A stretch of 64,000 nucleotides of DNA, from the NCBI GenBank assembly GCA_030035585.1, contig CM057474.1, positions 2,536,501-2,600,500 on the forward strand. The letters run 5' to 3'. The notes under the pieces are model-generated. The model saw only the letters and a program-made list of their open reading frames with translations, did no database searches and was not told the DNA's origin. Each line of letters starts with the position of its first letter. Within the stretch, counting starts at the first letter, position 1. A program made the position numbers and the translations under genes. Below are positions 11,001-22,870 of the stretch, piece by piece. The DNA comes from Dugong dugon (Eukaryota; Chordata; Mammalia; Sirenia; Dugongidae).

Positions 11001-12925
11001 ATATAGAGAGTATACAAAAGCATACAGTAAAAATTCATCTCCTCCTTCTATCTCCAGTCTAACCCTCTGCCTCATCATGATGCTCCTTACCCCACTCACT
11101 ACTTAATGGAGATAACCAACATAGGAAAGGAGGTGGGGGTTATTTCCTTACAAGTAACATGCGTTCAGTATTCTCCAAGATATAGTAATTTTATATTAAT
11201 ACAATTTTTCTTTTCAAGATAAGTCACATATCCTATTAATCAGTTAGATTAATGAAAATGATTCACATTTGATGATGTGTAGTAGATATTTAGAAGTATG
11301 ATGCACTTCTTGAACTATATAGTCTGTCACTGACCAAAATCCCCAAATCATACAAGAATGATTTCTGTAATACTTCAATGTTATGTTTAGTAAGCTAGAA
11401 CTAGAGGGGAAATATTCAGAAGCTTGAGAATAATTTTAAAAAAAAACTTCAAAGTGAAAAGGTAATCATCTGAAAAAGTGTGATAAAGTATGCTCATTGG
11501 AGTTGAAATGTTCCTTGGTTAAAAAGTTTAAGAAAGCAAATTAAAATGCCAAGCACAACAGATAACTTTAGCAATGAAGAATATGTCTGTCTCTCACACT
11601 GTAAAAGGAAGAGTTCAGTGCAATTAAATATTCATGAAACAGAAGATCAAGGCTTTAAGTCTTAGATAAAGTCCAAGACCGGGCATGAACTAATGATCCA
11701 ATAGTTTATATGAATATTAAACATTTAATAGAGGAATAAGTCAGAACTACACTTCGGAATCAATTCCTTTTTAATTTAATTGACTGATGGTTAATTTACC
11801 ATTTCTGGGCAAGAAATTGATTGACATTATGTCCAAGATCACATATTGAGGGGTAGTCAATTGACAAGTTCCTTCAGAAATTAATGTATCCATTTAGTAG
11901 ATGCACTGTGGAATTGTTTTGATTATGTTGTAGCAATATTTGTTGTTCTTTCTCCAAAATCATTTAACTTCTCATACACACGAATATTACATATGAGCTG
12001 ATGAGCAAATCTGATTACTTTTCCTTGCCCTGAACTTGTTTCAAACTTGGTTCAAAGGAGGTGTTTCTGTGTATTATTTTTCGTTTTAGTTATTAGTCAG
12101 GAAGACACTGCTTATATTAATCATTTGAAATGAAAATTCCCTCCTGCAATGTCCCTGGAAATAGGTGAAAACTGTTTCATTTCTAAACATTGATGGAATA
12201 GAAATATGACCAAAGACATTTTGACCAATTTAACATCCTCTTTTTAAAAATCCAGGAAAAAGTGAGGTTAATCCAGCCACAGGCAGAATGGCTCCCCTGA
12301 GTGTGCATAAACCGTTGAAATGTGCAGGAGGCCTGACATCCAGCGAAAATAATCATCTGCTCTTCACACTGACAGGTACAAGCACTGCAGGTAAGATAAA
12401 GTTCCAGACTTTAAATCCATCCTCAGTGCAGCAGGCCCAGGGCCATACATCCCTCGAGAAGGTGTCTTGTTCATCACTACAATCAGTTCAACCACAGCAT
12501 TTTATCCGTTTGTTTATTTTCAAGTTGTCAACGACATTTTAGAAAGCAAAGGCAGATAAAGCTTCTTCTAAAAGGCCTAAGGACCTGTTATTCCTTTTGA
12601 GCATAATGACCTGCAGACATTTTTGCAAAACCACTCATAAATAAGCTCTGAGTATCATTATGTTGACTGAACTAAAATATTTTTAAGTACCCACCACAGT
12701 AATATGATGACATATGATAAAACTCAGAAAAAAAGAACTAACGAAAGTAGAGAAGCTAGATGGAATATAATAACTTATTATTAGATGAGGTCATTTCCAT
12801 TTGGCTAGTTTATTCATGGTATCTGGAACTTTTACACAACCACAAAATGGAATGTGAAACTAGACCAAAAGTTTTTACTAAAACATGGAAAGATGTCACT
12901 GAGTTAAGAGTTTTTGTATCCTCCT
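11001..12925. other. Unique DNA; one exon-like segment
   Basis: Mostly A+T-rich single-copy sequence. The stretch at 12265-12395 is less A+T-rich and ends in a strong-looking splice donor (see findings). Nothing else is recognised. Confidence 0.45.
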
Positions 12926-12949
12926 CAATTTTCCCATGGTAATTTACCC

Positions 12950-13130
12950 GTACATCTGCATTAGTTTATGTTTTATACTAGGAGCATCTAGAGTACAAGG
13001 ATTCAACAAGTTCTTTTCTGTAAACTCAGTGAATTTTACAGTTATTGGCATACAATGGGTATTCGATAAATGTTTGTATAATATTTTGATGAATAAAAGT
13101 CTTTTAGATCAAGAAGTTTTAATTTTGAAC
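12950..13130 (+). repeat. L2-like 3' end, diverged
   Basis: 'actaggagcatctagagtac', 'ttattggcatacaatgggta' and 'ttcgataaatgtttg' resemble the end of L2 ('...cataataggtgctcaataaatgtttg'). Short and weak. Confidence 0.4.
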
Positions 13131-13354
13131 CAATAAAGGGCATTTAGCAGATCCATGGGCCCCTACAATTATATTTAAAAAATGCTTCTGTGGTTGTACA
13201 AAAGGCCATTTTATTCCTGTGGAGAAAATCTATATATGTCATTAAATTTCCAAAGGGCACCGTGACCTTTCTCCCATAAAATGTTAAGTATCTTTTCTTT
13301 AAAAAAGTATAAAGATATAATCTTTCAAGGCATTATGGTAAAATAGAAAGGACT

Positions 13355-13690
13355 TGGACTAAATGCTGGTGGGGATGTGGGGAGATTGGCATCCTTATCC
13401 ACTGCTGGTGGGATTATAAAGTGCTACAATCACTATGGAAAATGGTATGACAATTCCTCAGAAAGCTAGAAATAGAAATACCTTATGATGCCAGCAATCC
13501 CACTCCTAGGTATATACCCTAGAGATCTAATAGCAGTGTCATGAATAGACATATGCACACCTATGTTCATTGCAGCATAATTCACAATAGCAAAAAGATG
13601 GAAACAACCTGAGAGCCTATCAATAGATGAATGGATAAATAAAATGTGGTCTATACATACAATGGAATACTATGCAGCTATAAAGAATAA
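13355..13690 (+). mobile_element. L1 ORF2 3' fragment
   Basis: Contains the end-of-ORF2 blocks 'gggattataaagtgctac', 'cagcaatcccactcctagg', 'atatgcacacctatgttcat', 'caatagatgaatggataaat' and 'caatggaatactatgcagc'. Many substitutions and no open frame. It stops where an AfroSINE begins. Confidence 0.85.
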
Positions 13691-13785
13691 TGGAGCCCTG
13701 GTGGTACAATGGTTAAGAGCTCTGTTGCTAACCAAAAGGTTGGCAATTTGAATACAGCAGCCACACCTTGGAAATGTCTGGAATG
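13690..13785 (+). mobile_element. AfroSINE head, truncated
   Basis: Starts 'ggagccctggtggtacaatg' and 'gttaagagctctgttgctaac', continues with 'ccaaaaggttggcaatttg' and 'cagccacaccttggaaatg', then loses similarity. The RTE-like tail is missing. Confidence 0.85.
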
Positions 13786-13789
13786 CAGG

Positions 13790-14040
13790 AGATCCCTTAG
13801 GGCGTCTCTTAGTACTACCATGCCCTGTAATTAAAGTCAACGGAAAGCTAAAGCAACCCAATTCCAACATGACTGCTAATGGGCCAGGCCCGTCAGAAAT
13901 AAACGTTTGGGTCACCCCACCAGGCAAAGAATCATGACCCCCTGAGGTGCTTTCTCAGGGCAAAAGGAATACAGAATGGGTGGTAGAAGAAGGTAGTTCT
14001 AAATACCAGTTATGACCACATGACCAGTTGCAGAAACAAG
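13790..14040 (+). repeat. Possible ERV-derived sequence
   Basis: 'ggcaaagaatcatgacccc' and 'gaccacatgaccagttgcag' recall LTR/ERV text that I cannot assign. It lies directly before an LTR 3' fragment. Confidence 0.3.
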
Positions 14041-14117
14041 GTTTTATATATATATATATCTATATATATACACACATTTCACTGGTTTTGCTCCTCTAAA
14101 GAATCCAGCCTAAGACA
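14040..14117 (+). mobile_element. LTR 3' fragment (same family as 17676-18136)
   Basis: A (TA)n-rich run is followed by 'cactggttttgctcctct' and 'cagcctaagaca'. This is the reverse complement of the left end of the LTR at 17676 and ends at the expected CA terminus. Confidence 0.7.
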
Positions 14118-14309
14118 ATGTCAAAGATCATTTACTAGGTTCCTACATTGTGCTAGATTCTGGTGATAAAATAATGGGAAAGTAATTTACATTAAAAATC
14201 AAAATTAAAAAAAAACTTGATATAGATTGGGAGTTGGGTTGCAACTGTCAGGGAATACTTCTCTGGGGAAGGGGTCTTCTGCTGAGAGCTGCAGGCTAAG
14301 TACAAAGTA

Positions 14310-14784
14310 CAGTCGACCCTCCATATTCATGGGGCATTGGTTCTAGGACCCCCCCAGATACCAAAATCCACAGATGTTCAAGTACCTCGTATAAAATGGT
14401 GTAGTATTTGCATAAACCTACTTACATCCTCCTGTGTACTTTAAATCATCTCTACAATACGTATAATACCTAATATAATGTAAATGGTATGTAAATAGTT
14501 GTTATACAGTGCTGTATCGTTTAGGGAATGATGACAAGATGCGAAGCAAACAAGACTCAAATAATGAATGCTAAAGAGAGACTGAGAATCTGTGAAATGG
14601 CAGGAGGCTACAGCAGGGGATGCCTACACATCATTTCATTCATGTGGATTGAGTGTAGTGTTTGGCATGCAGGCAAATTCAAGTTTTGCTTTTTGGAACT
14701 TTTTTTTTTTTTTCCCTGAATATTTTTGATCCACAGTTGGTTGAATCTGTGGATGCAGAATCCATGGATATGGAGGGCTGACTG
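14310..14784. mobile_element. Tigger/MER2-like non-autonomous DNA transposon
   Basis: A 475-bp element with terminal inverted repeats: left 'cagtcgaccctccatattc', right 'gatatggagggctgactg' (inverse complement of the left with few changes). It is flanked by TA on both sides (14308-14309 and 14785-14786), the target duplication of the Tc1/mariner-pogo group. Internal text such as 'taaatcatctctacaatacg' and 'gtttggcatgcaggcaaatt' agrees with the MER2/Tigger type of repeat. It encodes no transposase and must have been mobilised in trans. Confidence 0.85.
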
Positions 14785-14786
14785 TA

Positions 14787-15450
14787 AATGGCTTTCTTTC
14801 CTGAAAGTTTCAAACTGGGAATTATGACAGTTTTTGTAACATATCTTGATTTGGAGGGAAGTGATATTTTGCTCATTTAGAATCTTGTCCAATGACACCA
14901 TTGAACTGGGTTCTTTACACATAGTCATCCTGGATAATTCACACATTTGCAGGGAGATCGGGTTGCTTTGAGTGGCATCTTCCCTTCAGAACAATGTATA
15001 GTACCCATACGTAGCCTTTGATGTTATGATCTATTCTCTAAGGCTGAGTCTCAGTTGATTGACTCTGATTTAATCAATGGTTTTACAATTAAAAGAATCA
15101 ACATATTGTGGTGATTTAACAGAAAAAATAACTTACGTGTGTCTTATGTGTAAAAAGCAAGGTGAAGTAATGATCAAACACTGCAGACATGTTCTGTATG
15201 TGTCTAAAAGGAACAATATAAATGCCACAGTGCTTGAAAAATCTTTAGGCATGCCATGAAAGTAAATCTGGGGGGGTGGGGTGTGTTCTAAAAGAAATAA
15301 AATGTACTGTGGTGACTGTATTTTTTTTTTTATTGGCATATTTGTTTCTTTAAAAAAAAAAAAACTATTTGGCTAACTCAATCAAATTAGGTTAAAGTAA
15401 AGAATGAACGACCTCAAAATCTTAAAAATATATCCTTCAAATAATTTAAA
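14787..15450. other. Unique DNA
   Basis: No gene or repeat recognised. Contains short A and T homopolymers near 15322 and 15352. Confidence 0.4.
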
Positions 15451-15451
15451 G

Positions 15452-15602
15452 ATGTCTTGCGCAGTGGTTAAGCCCTTGTCTGCAAACCAAAAGGTTGGTG
15501 GTTCAAACCCAACAGCTGCACCATGGCAATTCTACACCATCCTACAGGGTCACTGGGAGTCAGAATCAACTCAGCAGCAGTTGGTTTGGTTGGTTTGTTT
15601 GT
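15452..15602 (+). mobile_element. AfroSINE, short type
   Basis: Box A region 'cgcagtggttaagccc', box B region 'ggtggttcaaacccaac', then 'acagggtcactgggagtcag', 'aatcaactcagcagcag' and a GT-rich tail. Confidence 0.85.
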
Positions 15603-16705
15603 ACAGAGAAATATAATGGAAGGATTTTCAGTACGCCAAAAAATAATTAATTCACATTTACCTAGATAATTAAAGAAGTTTGTGTGTATACATGTACGTG
15701 TATTTGATTTTAAAGTTTTAATAATTACCCATTTTAAACCTTCATGATATCTATGTCCCTAATATCTGTATGATTTCAGAATACTGATTCCAGGTCTCTG
15801 TGTAGACAGTTAGAAGTCTAACAGACTAGGACAATCGTTTTGATTTGCTGTACTGGAACGATGGCGCCGCCCCGGATTTTTTCTCTTTTGCTACTCACTA
15901 AAATTGGGATGTGTTACATAATTTTTGGTGTCTTCACGGCCGTGGCATGTCATGAATCCATGGAGAGGCTTGACAGATTTTGTGGACATCACCCTGCAAC
16001 AATTCTCCAGGCCGTACTTTCTTCTTTCTATTCCAAAGAGGAAAAGGAATCAGGGATCAGTGCTATACCTTTGTTCTTCTTAAACTAATGTCAAAACAAG
16101 CATGCAGTTAAATTAATGGTTATGCAGAGGAATATAGTGAGAGTTGGAGAATGCACCTCTGCCCCATAATTTAGTATCACATAAGAAGGACATCCTGATA
16201 CTTGTCTCACCTTACCACACTTCAATCACTGCACTTACTTCCACTCACGTTTTATACTTTGCCATGTACTTGTAAGGCTCAGACTGGCTTTCGAAGATAT
16301 AAGTAGTATACAATATAAAATACTTGAAATTTTGAAGCACATATATATATATGGCTGTACAAGTAAGATTGAAAAAATGTTTACTATGAGATATCACAGA
16401 GAGGATTCTGTATTATATAATGAATGATATCACCAAACGCCTCAAAGTAAGGGCAGCAATGACTTTCACAGAAAAGTTTCTTATAATATCTCTTGGTATA
16501 ATATGATGACAAATCACCAAACAATTCAATAACAGGCAGTTGTATGGGAAGCCAGCCAATGTGATCTAGGTACATACAACTCTCTGAAGCTCATGATACC
16601 CAGAAAAATGGGTGAAGCAGCCATCCTTAAGCAAATAAAGTTGTTTTCTACATAATTTTCATAATTATTGAACAGTTCTCAGGCCTGGATTTTACTCCCT
16701 GATAA
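15603..16705. other. Unique DNA with one CpG-bearing short frame
   Basis: Contains an 82-codon frame at 15840-16088 (internal ATG in 'acgatggcgccgcccc' at 15859) with a hydrophobic stretch. I do not recognise a protein family. It may be a processed-gene remnant or chance. Confidence 0.35.
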
Positions 16706-16888
16706 GCTCTGCTGCTAACCAAAATGTTGGCGGTTCGAACCCACCAGCCACTCCACGTAAGAAAGATGTGGCAATCGGCTTCCATAAAGATTACAGCTTT
16801 GGAAGCCCTAGGGTGCAGTTCTACTTTGTCCTACAGGGTCACTATGAGTCGAAATCAACTAGACATTGGTGGGTTTTTTTGGTTTCTA
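16706..16888 (+). mobile_element. AfroSINE with middle block
   Basis: 'tgctaaccaaaatgttggcg' and 'gttcgaacccaccagcc' (box B), then 'gcttccataaagattacag', 'acagggtcactatgagtcg' and 'aatcaactagacattgg' followed by a T/G tail. The first few bases of the head are missing. Confidence 0.88.
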
Positions 16889-17675
16889 AGCATCTGAAAC
16901 ACAGCTGTACCTCCTACTATGTACACTGCCACGTGCATTAACAATCTCGGAGGGTAGATATTTTCTTGTGGAAAGTGGGACGTTTAACAAGAGTATCTCA
17001 TCTCCACAAAGAGAAGATCCAGATTATCATCAGGAAATATATTTTTTCAAGTTATACCCCCCCCCAAAAAAAAAATCTGTCAATAATTTTTTTTAGAATG
17101 TAAGCTTTTGGTTCCACTGCTTAGAGTCCTAAAGCTCCATACAACGTGCAGGTGCCCAGAGGGCTTCTTATTCAAAGAGTTTTTCAGAAGATATAGGCCT
17201 AGAACGCTACCAGATGAAAAGGTAAAGAGAGCACTCAGCGCAGACAGAACTCTCTTACTCGAGGCAGTAGACTTTCTTATCTCAAGTTTTGTGCTTCCAT
17301 AAAAATAAGAACCCAGATCTACGATTTAGACACAGAAATCTAATTAACAAGTAGAGTAAGAATAAATAATTAGGATTCATGTTTTCTGGATAGTTTCTTA
17401 ATTTGGTATATTTCCAAATGCAGAAATTATAAATGCAGACACAAATGACTTATGCTTTATTTTTTTAATTAAATATTAAAAATCAGTAAAGAATAAACAT
17501 ATTTTTTAAAAAAGAAAGCAGTAAGATAATAACTGGGTAGATGGAGGTTATATAATAAATAAAACTAAAAATAATCCCAGATGAATTAAAACAAGAAATG
17601 TAAATAAAGAAAAAATTTCAGAAGAAAGCATGCCAATTTTTCAATAATCAAGAAAAATGGAATATTATTGTAAGT
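16889..17675. other. Unique A+T-rich DNA
   Basis: No gene or repeat recognised. C and A homopolymers near 17057-17074. Confidence 0.4.
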
Positions 17676-18136
17676 TGTCTTAGGCTGGGTTCTCTAGAGG
17701 AGCAAAATCAGTAAAGCATATACATACATATATATACAGAGAGAGAGATTTATAACAAGGAAATGGCTCATGCAATTATAGAGGCTGGCAAGTCCAAAAT
17801 CTGTGAGTCAGATATTAGGCTGGAGGCTTTTCCTAACTCATGTGGTTGCAAGAGCTGATGAAACCAAAATCAGCAGGTCAGACAACAGGCTGCTGGCTCA
17901 CATCCCAAAAACCGGAGGTCAGAGGATGATGAGTCTGATGTAGGATCAAGGGAGCACAAGCTTTGCCAGAACATCTATATGTATTTGATGTAGGCCACAC
18001 CCCCAAGAAACTCCCCTTTCAACTGATTAGCTGCTCATATCAGATCACAAAATGGAGGATGATTACATAATATCTGCCAAACCACTGAGAATCATGGCCT
18101 AGCCAAGTTGACGCATAACCTTCCTTAACCATCACG
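17676..18136 (-). mobile_element. Solo LTR, ERVL/MaLR-like
   Basis: Begins TGTCTTAGGCTGGG and ends near CCATCAC, so it has near-canonical TG...CA-type termini. Internal marks: 'gtaaagcatatacatac', 'gagagagatttataacaag', 'cttttcctaactcatgtgg' and 'gcctagccaagttgacgcat'. A shorter copy of its 3' end lies at 14040-14117. No internal retroviral genes are present. Orientation is inferred from the partial copy and from analogy with other mammalian LTRs. I could not find a clean target duplication. Confidence 0.65.
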
Positions 18137-18369
18137 AGTAAATTAAAAAAACATAGAAACCATAAAAACAAATAATGATGCATGTAATTATGTAAGAAAT
18201 AAAGTTTCTGCACAGAAAAATAACATCATGAAATAATTAAAAGAGGAAGAAATTGGATAGTTGTAAATTAATTGATGAAATATTCAAAATTATTTAATAT
18301 ATGAAGAGTTCTTTTATGTGAAAATACCTACTTTCCCAACAATTATAGTCTGAGGAGTACACCCTTCAG

Positions 18370-18850
18370 ATAGACACACATGTTGTAGCTATTGCTACAA
18401 AAATACTCTGTAAGATTTCATTTCAAAACTCAGTTACTTGGAACAACAATCATTTACTTTTATGCATCTATGAGTTGGTTAAGGGTAGGTTGATCTAGGC
18501 TGAGCTTGTTAGTGTAACTATGCTGGTCTAGACTGGACTTAACTCATGCATATGAAGGTCTACTTGTCTAATCTAGGTTGGACTTGGCTGGGATGGTTTA
18601 GGTCAGCTCTCATGTCTCTCATCTATATCCTGGATCCAGTGTACCAGTTTAGGCATGTACCTCTCATGTTGATGGCAGAGGCTCTAAAGAGGAAGCAGAA
18701 ACATGCAAAGCTTCTTATGGCCCAGGCTTGGAAGTGAAACACAGTCATTTCTGACCATTCTCTTGGCCAAAGCAAGTCATGTGTTTGAACCTAAAATCAA
18801 AGAGGGAAGAAATATGCTGTACTCATGAAGATGGGATAAGAAAGTAAATA
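18370..18850. repeat. Probable ancient LTR (MLT-like)
   Basis: 'gggtaggttgatctaggctg', 'ggtctagactggacttaac', 'ggacttggctgggatggt' and 'ttggccaaagcaagtcatg' recall an old ERVL/MaLR-type LTR. Strongly decayed. Borders and orientation are uncertain. Confidence 0.45.
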
Positions 18851-18990
18851 TTTTTAATAATGAGCTAATCAAACACTATTAAATATACAAATACATTAAG
18901 GCATTTTCTATAACAGCAAATACTTGAGATGTCCATCGATGGGGTGGACATTGAATGAAATTGAGCATTTTCATATAATGGACAAATTGT

Positions 18991-21262
18991 TATTGTTGTT
19001 AGGTGCTGTCTTAGTCATCTAGTGCTGCTATAACAGAAATACCACAAATGATGGCTTCAACAAATGCAAGTTTTTTTTCTCACAGTCTCACAGGCTCGAA
19101 GTCCAAATTCAGGGCATCAGCTCCAGGGGAAGGCTTTTTTCTCTGTTGGCTCTGGAGGAAGGTCCTTCTCATCAATCTTCCCCTAGACTAGGAGCTTCTC
19201 TACACAGCAACTCTGGGTCCAAAGGCCACGCTCTGCTCCCAGCACTATTTTCTTCGTGGTATGATGTTCCCAACTCTCTGCTCACTTCTCTTTCCTTTTG
19301 TCTCTTGTAAGATAAAAAGTGGTGCAGGCCACACCCCAGGGAAACTTCCTTTACATTATATCAGGGATGTGACCTTAGTAAAGGTGTTACAATCCCACTC
19401 TAATCCTCTTTAACATAATCTACTCTTGCCTAATTAACCACAGGCAGAGACCAGGACTTAAAACACATAGGAAAATTACAATCACAAAATGGAGGACAAC
19501 CACACGATACTGGGAATAATGGCCTAACCAAGTTGACACATTTTTTGGAGGAACACAATTCAATCCATGGCAAATACCATTGAGTTGGTGCCGACTCATT
19601 GCAACCCCATTTACAACAGAATAAAACACTGCCAAATCCTGCCCCATCCTCACAATGTTTGAGCCCATTGTTGTAGCCACGGTGTCAATCCACCTTGCTG
19701 AGGGTCTTCCTCTTTTTTACTGACCCTCTACTTTACCAAGCATGATATCCTTCTCCAGGGAATGGTCCCTTCTGATAACATGTTCAAAGTATGCGAGATG
19801 AAGTCTGGCCATCCTCGCTTCAGAGGAGCATTCTGGTTGTACTTCTTCCAAGACAGATTTGATCCTTCTTCTGGCAGTCCGTGGCATATTTAATATTCTT
19901 CACCAACACAATAATTCACAGGCATCAATTCTTCTTCGGTCTTCCATATTCATTGTCCAGCTTTTGCACACATATGAGGCGACTGAAAATACCATGGCTT
20001 GGGTTAGGCGCACCTTAGTTCTCAAAGTGCCATCTTTGGTTTTTAACACTTTAAAGAGGTCTGTTGCAGCAGATCTGCCGAATGTAATTAAAAAAAAAAA
20101 AAGTCAAATCAATTGCCATCGAGTAGAGTCCTGCTGACTGATGTTTCTATGGGTGTTGATTGTACATCCAGGTAAAATGAAATCCTTGAAAACTTCAATA
20201 TCTTCTCTGTTTATCATGATGTTGCTTATTGGTCCAGTTGTGAAGATTATTGTTTTCTTTATGTTGAGGTGTAACCCATTCTGAAGGCTCTAGTCTTTTA
20301 TCTTCATCAATAAGTGCTTCAAGTACTCTTCACCTTCAGCAAGTAAGGTTGTGTCATCTGCGTATTGCAGGTTGTTCATGAGGATTCCACCAATCCTCAT
20401 GCCATGTTCTTCATACAGTCCAGGTTCTCAGATTATTTGCTCAGCACACAGATTGGTGAAAGGATACAATCCTGACACACACCTTTCCTGACTTTAAACC
20501 ATGCAGTATCCCCTTGTTCTATTCAAACAACTGCCTCTTGGTCTATGCACAGGTTCCTCATAAGTAAAATTAAGTGTTCTGGAATTCCCATTCTTGGCAA
20601 TGTTATCCATAATTTGTTATGATCCACACAGTCGAATACCTTTGCATAGTCAATAAAACACAGGTAAACATCTTTTTGGTATTCTCTGCTTTCCGCCAAG
20701 ATCCATTTGACATCAGGAACTGGTTCCACGTCTTCTTCTGCATCTGACTTGAATTTCTGGCAGTTCCCTGTCAATATAGTGCTGCAACCGTTTTTGAATT
20801 CTCTTCAGCAAAATTTTACTTGTGTGATATTAATGATATTGTTCAATAATTTCCACCTTCTGTTGGATCACCTTTCTTTGGAATCTCTTCCAGTCTGTTA
20901 GCCAGGTAGTTCTCTTCCAAATTTGCAGAGACGAGTGAGTACCTCCAATGCTGCATCCATTTGTTGAAACATCTCAGTTGGTATTCCATCAATTCCTGGA
21001 GCCTTGATTTTCGCCAATTCCTTCAGCGCAGCTCGGACATCTTCCTTCAGTACCATCAGTTCTTGCTCATATGCTACCGCCTGAAATGGTTGAACATTGA
21101 CCAATTCTTTTTGGCACAGTGACTCTGTGTATCCTTCCATCTTCTGTTAATGCTTCCTGGGTCGTTCAATATTTTGCCTATACCCGTTGCTGTTAGTTGA
21201 TTCTGATTCATAGTGACCCTATAGAATCATCTGGAACTACAACTCGAGACTTGAATTTTTTC
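18991..21262 (-). mobile_element. RTE LINE copy interrupted by an LTR
   Basis: Minus-strand RTE. Its 3' tip (18991-19006, 'ttgttgttaggtgc') is separated from the rest (19573-21262) by an inserted LTR. It covers the C-terminal region, RT and part of the linker, and is 5'-truncated. The RT active-site box at 20347-20370 still reads QYADDTT. The frame is broken (for example an A-run with foreign bases near 20090-20130). A short extra RTE/AfroSINE tail piece (21184-21224, antisense) has been inserted near its 5' end. Confidence 0.88.
19007..19572 (-). mobile_element. Solo LTR, lineage-specific MaLR-like
   Basis: 566 bp from TGTCTTAGTCATC to the CCATGGCA end. Read on the minus strand it starts TGCCATGGATTGAATTG and ends GATGACTAAGACA, the terminal pattern of mammalian MLT/MaLR LTRs. 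It is the antisense counterpart of the LTRs at 29088, 52161 and 58691. It sits inside the RTE tail: flanks GGTGC (19002-19006) and AATAC (19573-19577) would be a 5-bp target duplication with three G-to-A changes. Confidence 0.82.
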
Positions 21263-21589
21263 TTCATAAAAGGAATGTTACTCCTTAATGTTATGACACC
21301 AAAATCAGTCTCAGCATATTTTAAATTAAATAAAAAGTAAGTGTGAACACTGCTGTGAAATAAATCATTATAGCAGCAAGTCTTCAATCCACTTATCTTT
21401 ATACCTGGGGAGGGATTGTAGCGGGAACCACTCCTGAAAAAGAAAGAAGGCAGGTTCCCTAGTCTAATCTCCTTGTAAACATGCTAAGTAGTTTTAACAG
21501 AAGATTCTTCCCCACTCCCCCAGAATGCTTTTAGCAAAATGTACCTGGTTTTCAAGGGTTGCTTGTGGTAAACAAACCTGGAATGTATG

Positions 21590-22238
21590 AATTTATTGGA
21601 CCAATAAGCAACATCATGATAAATGGAGAAAAGATTGAAGTTGTGAAGGATTTCATTTTACTTGGATCCACAATCTACGCCCATGGAAGCAGCAATAAAA
21701 AAATCAAAAGACGCATTGCATTGGGCAAATCTGCTGCAAAAGAACTCTTTAAAGTGTTAAAAAGCAAAGATGTCACTTAAGGACTAAGATGCACCTGACC
21801 CAAGCTATGTTTTCAATCACCTCACATGCATATGAAAGCTGGACAATGAATAAGGAAGACCCAAGAAGAATTGATGCATTTGAATTATGGTGTTGGCGAA
21901 CAATAGTGAATATATCGTGGACTGCCAGAAGAATGAACAAATCTGTCTTGGGAGAAGTACAGCCAGAATGCTCCCTAAAAGAGAGGATGGCGAGACTTCA
22001 TCTCATGTACTTTGGACATGTCATCAGAAAGAACCAGTCCCTGGAGAACAACCTCATGTTTGGTAAAGTAGGGCATCAGCAAAGAAGTGGAAGACCCTCA
22101 ACGAGATGGACTGACATACTGTCTGCAACAATGGGCTCAAGGATAAGAACAATTGTGACCATGGTACAGGACTCGGCCTTGTTTCATTCTGCTGTACATA
22201 GGATCACTATGAGTCAGAACTGACAGCCCCTAACAACA
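21590..22238 (+). mobile_element. RTE LINE 3' fragment
   Basis: Plus-strand RTE running to the 3' tail 'ctgacagcccctaacaacaac'. Two adjacent frames (21559-21780 and 21789-22223) cover the C-terminal half: MINGEKIEVVKDFILLGSTI, then ARMAR-like and RSGRPSTRWTDIL blocks. One small indel near 21780 separates them, so this is among the less decayed RTE 3' ends here. It is inverted relative to the copy at 19573-21262. Confidence 0.9.
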
Positions 22239-22694
22239 ACAATGTAAGAATTAATATTATTCATCTTAAGTCGATAAAGTTAAATTAATCGCTTAAAAGA
22301 AAATATAGTGACTAACACAATGGCAAATTTAAAAATAAATAAATAAAATTAGAACAGATGCAATGGAGAAAATGGAAAATAAAATCAGACTAAATGAGAA
22401 AGAAAAATAATCATAATGCTAATCTTATTTTTTTTTTTTAGATTGTACAATGAACAGCTGATGTAAGGCAAACAGTGACAGGATTTGAATAGTGTTTGTT
22501 ATATTTATTCTCACCTACTGTGATATACTGGCAAATGCTAATATCATAACCAAGTGTTAATTAATAAATCATAATTCCCACTGTGGGATGCATTTCTTAG
22601 CATGTGTACTAATTCCCAAGAAAAATAAAGAAAACATAAAATATTTTAAATTCTGTAAGCTGAAACTTCTAATTAAAAGTCCCACTGTATGCTC
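22239..22694. other. Unique A+T-rich DNA
   Basis: No gene or repeat recognised. Confidence 0.4.
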
Positions 22695-22870
22695 CACGGA
22701 AATCCTGGTGGCGTAGTGGTTAAGAGTTCAGCTGCTAACCAAAAGGTCGGCAGTTTGAATCCACCAGGTGCTCCTTGGAAACCCTGTGGGGCAGTTCTAC
22801 TCTGTCCTGTAGGGTCACTGTGGGTTGGAATCTACTCGGCGGCAATGAGTTTGGTTTGGTTTTTTGGTTA
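22695..22870 (+). mobile_element. AfroSINE, short type
   Basis: Head 'cctggtggcgtagtggttaa' (box A), 'ggtcggcagtttgaatccac' (box B), then 'accctgtggggcagttctac' and 'gggtcactgtgggttgg', and a tail of GGTTT repeats. Close to the family pattern, so among the younger SINE copies here. Confidence 0.92.
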
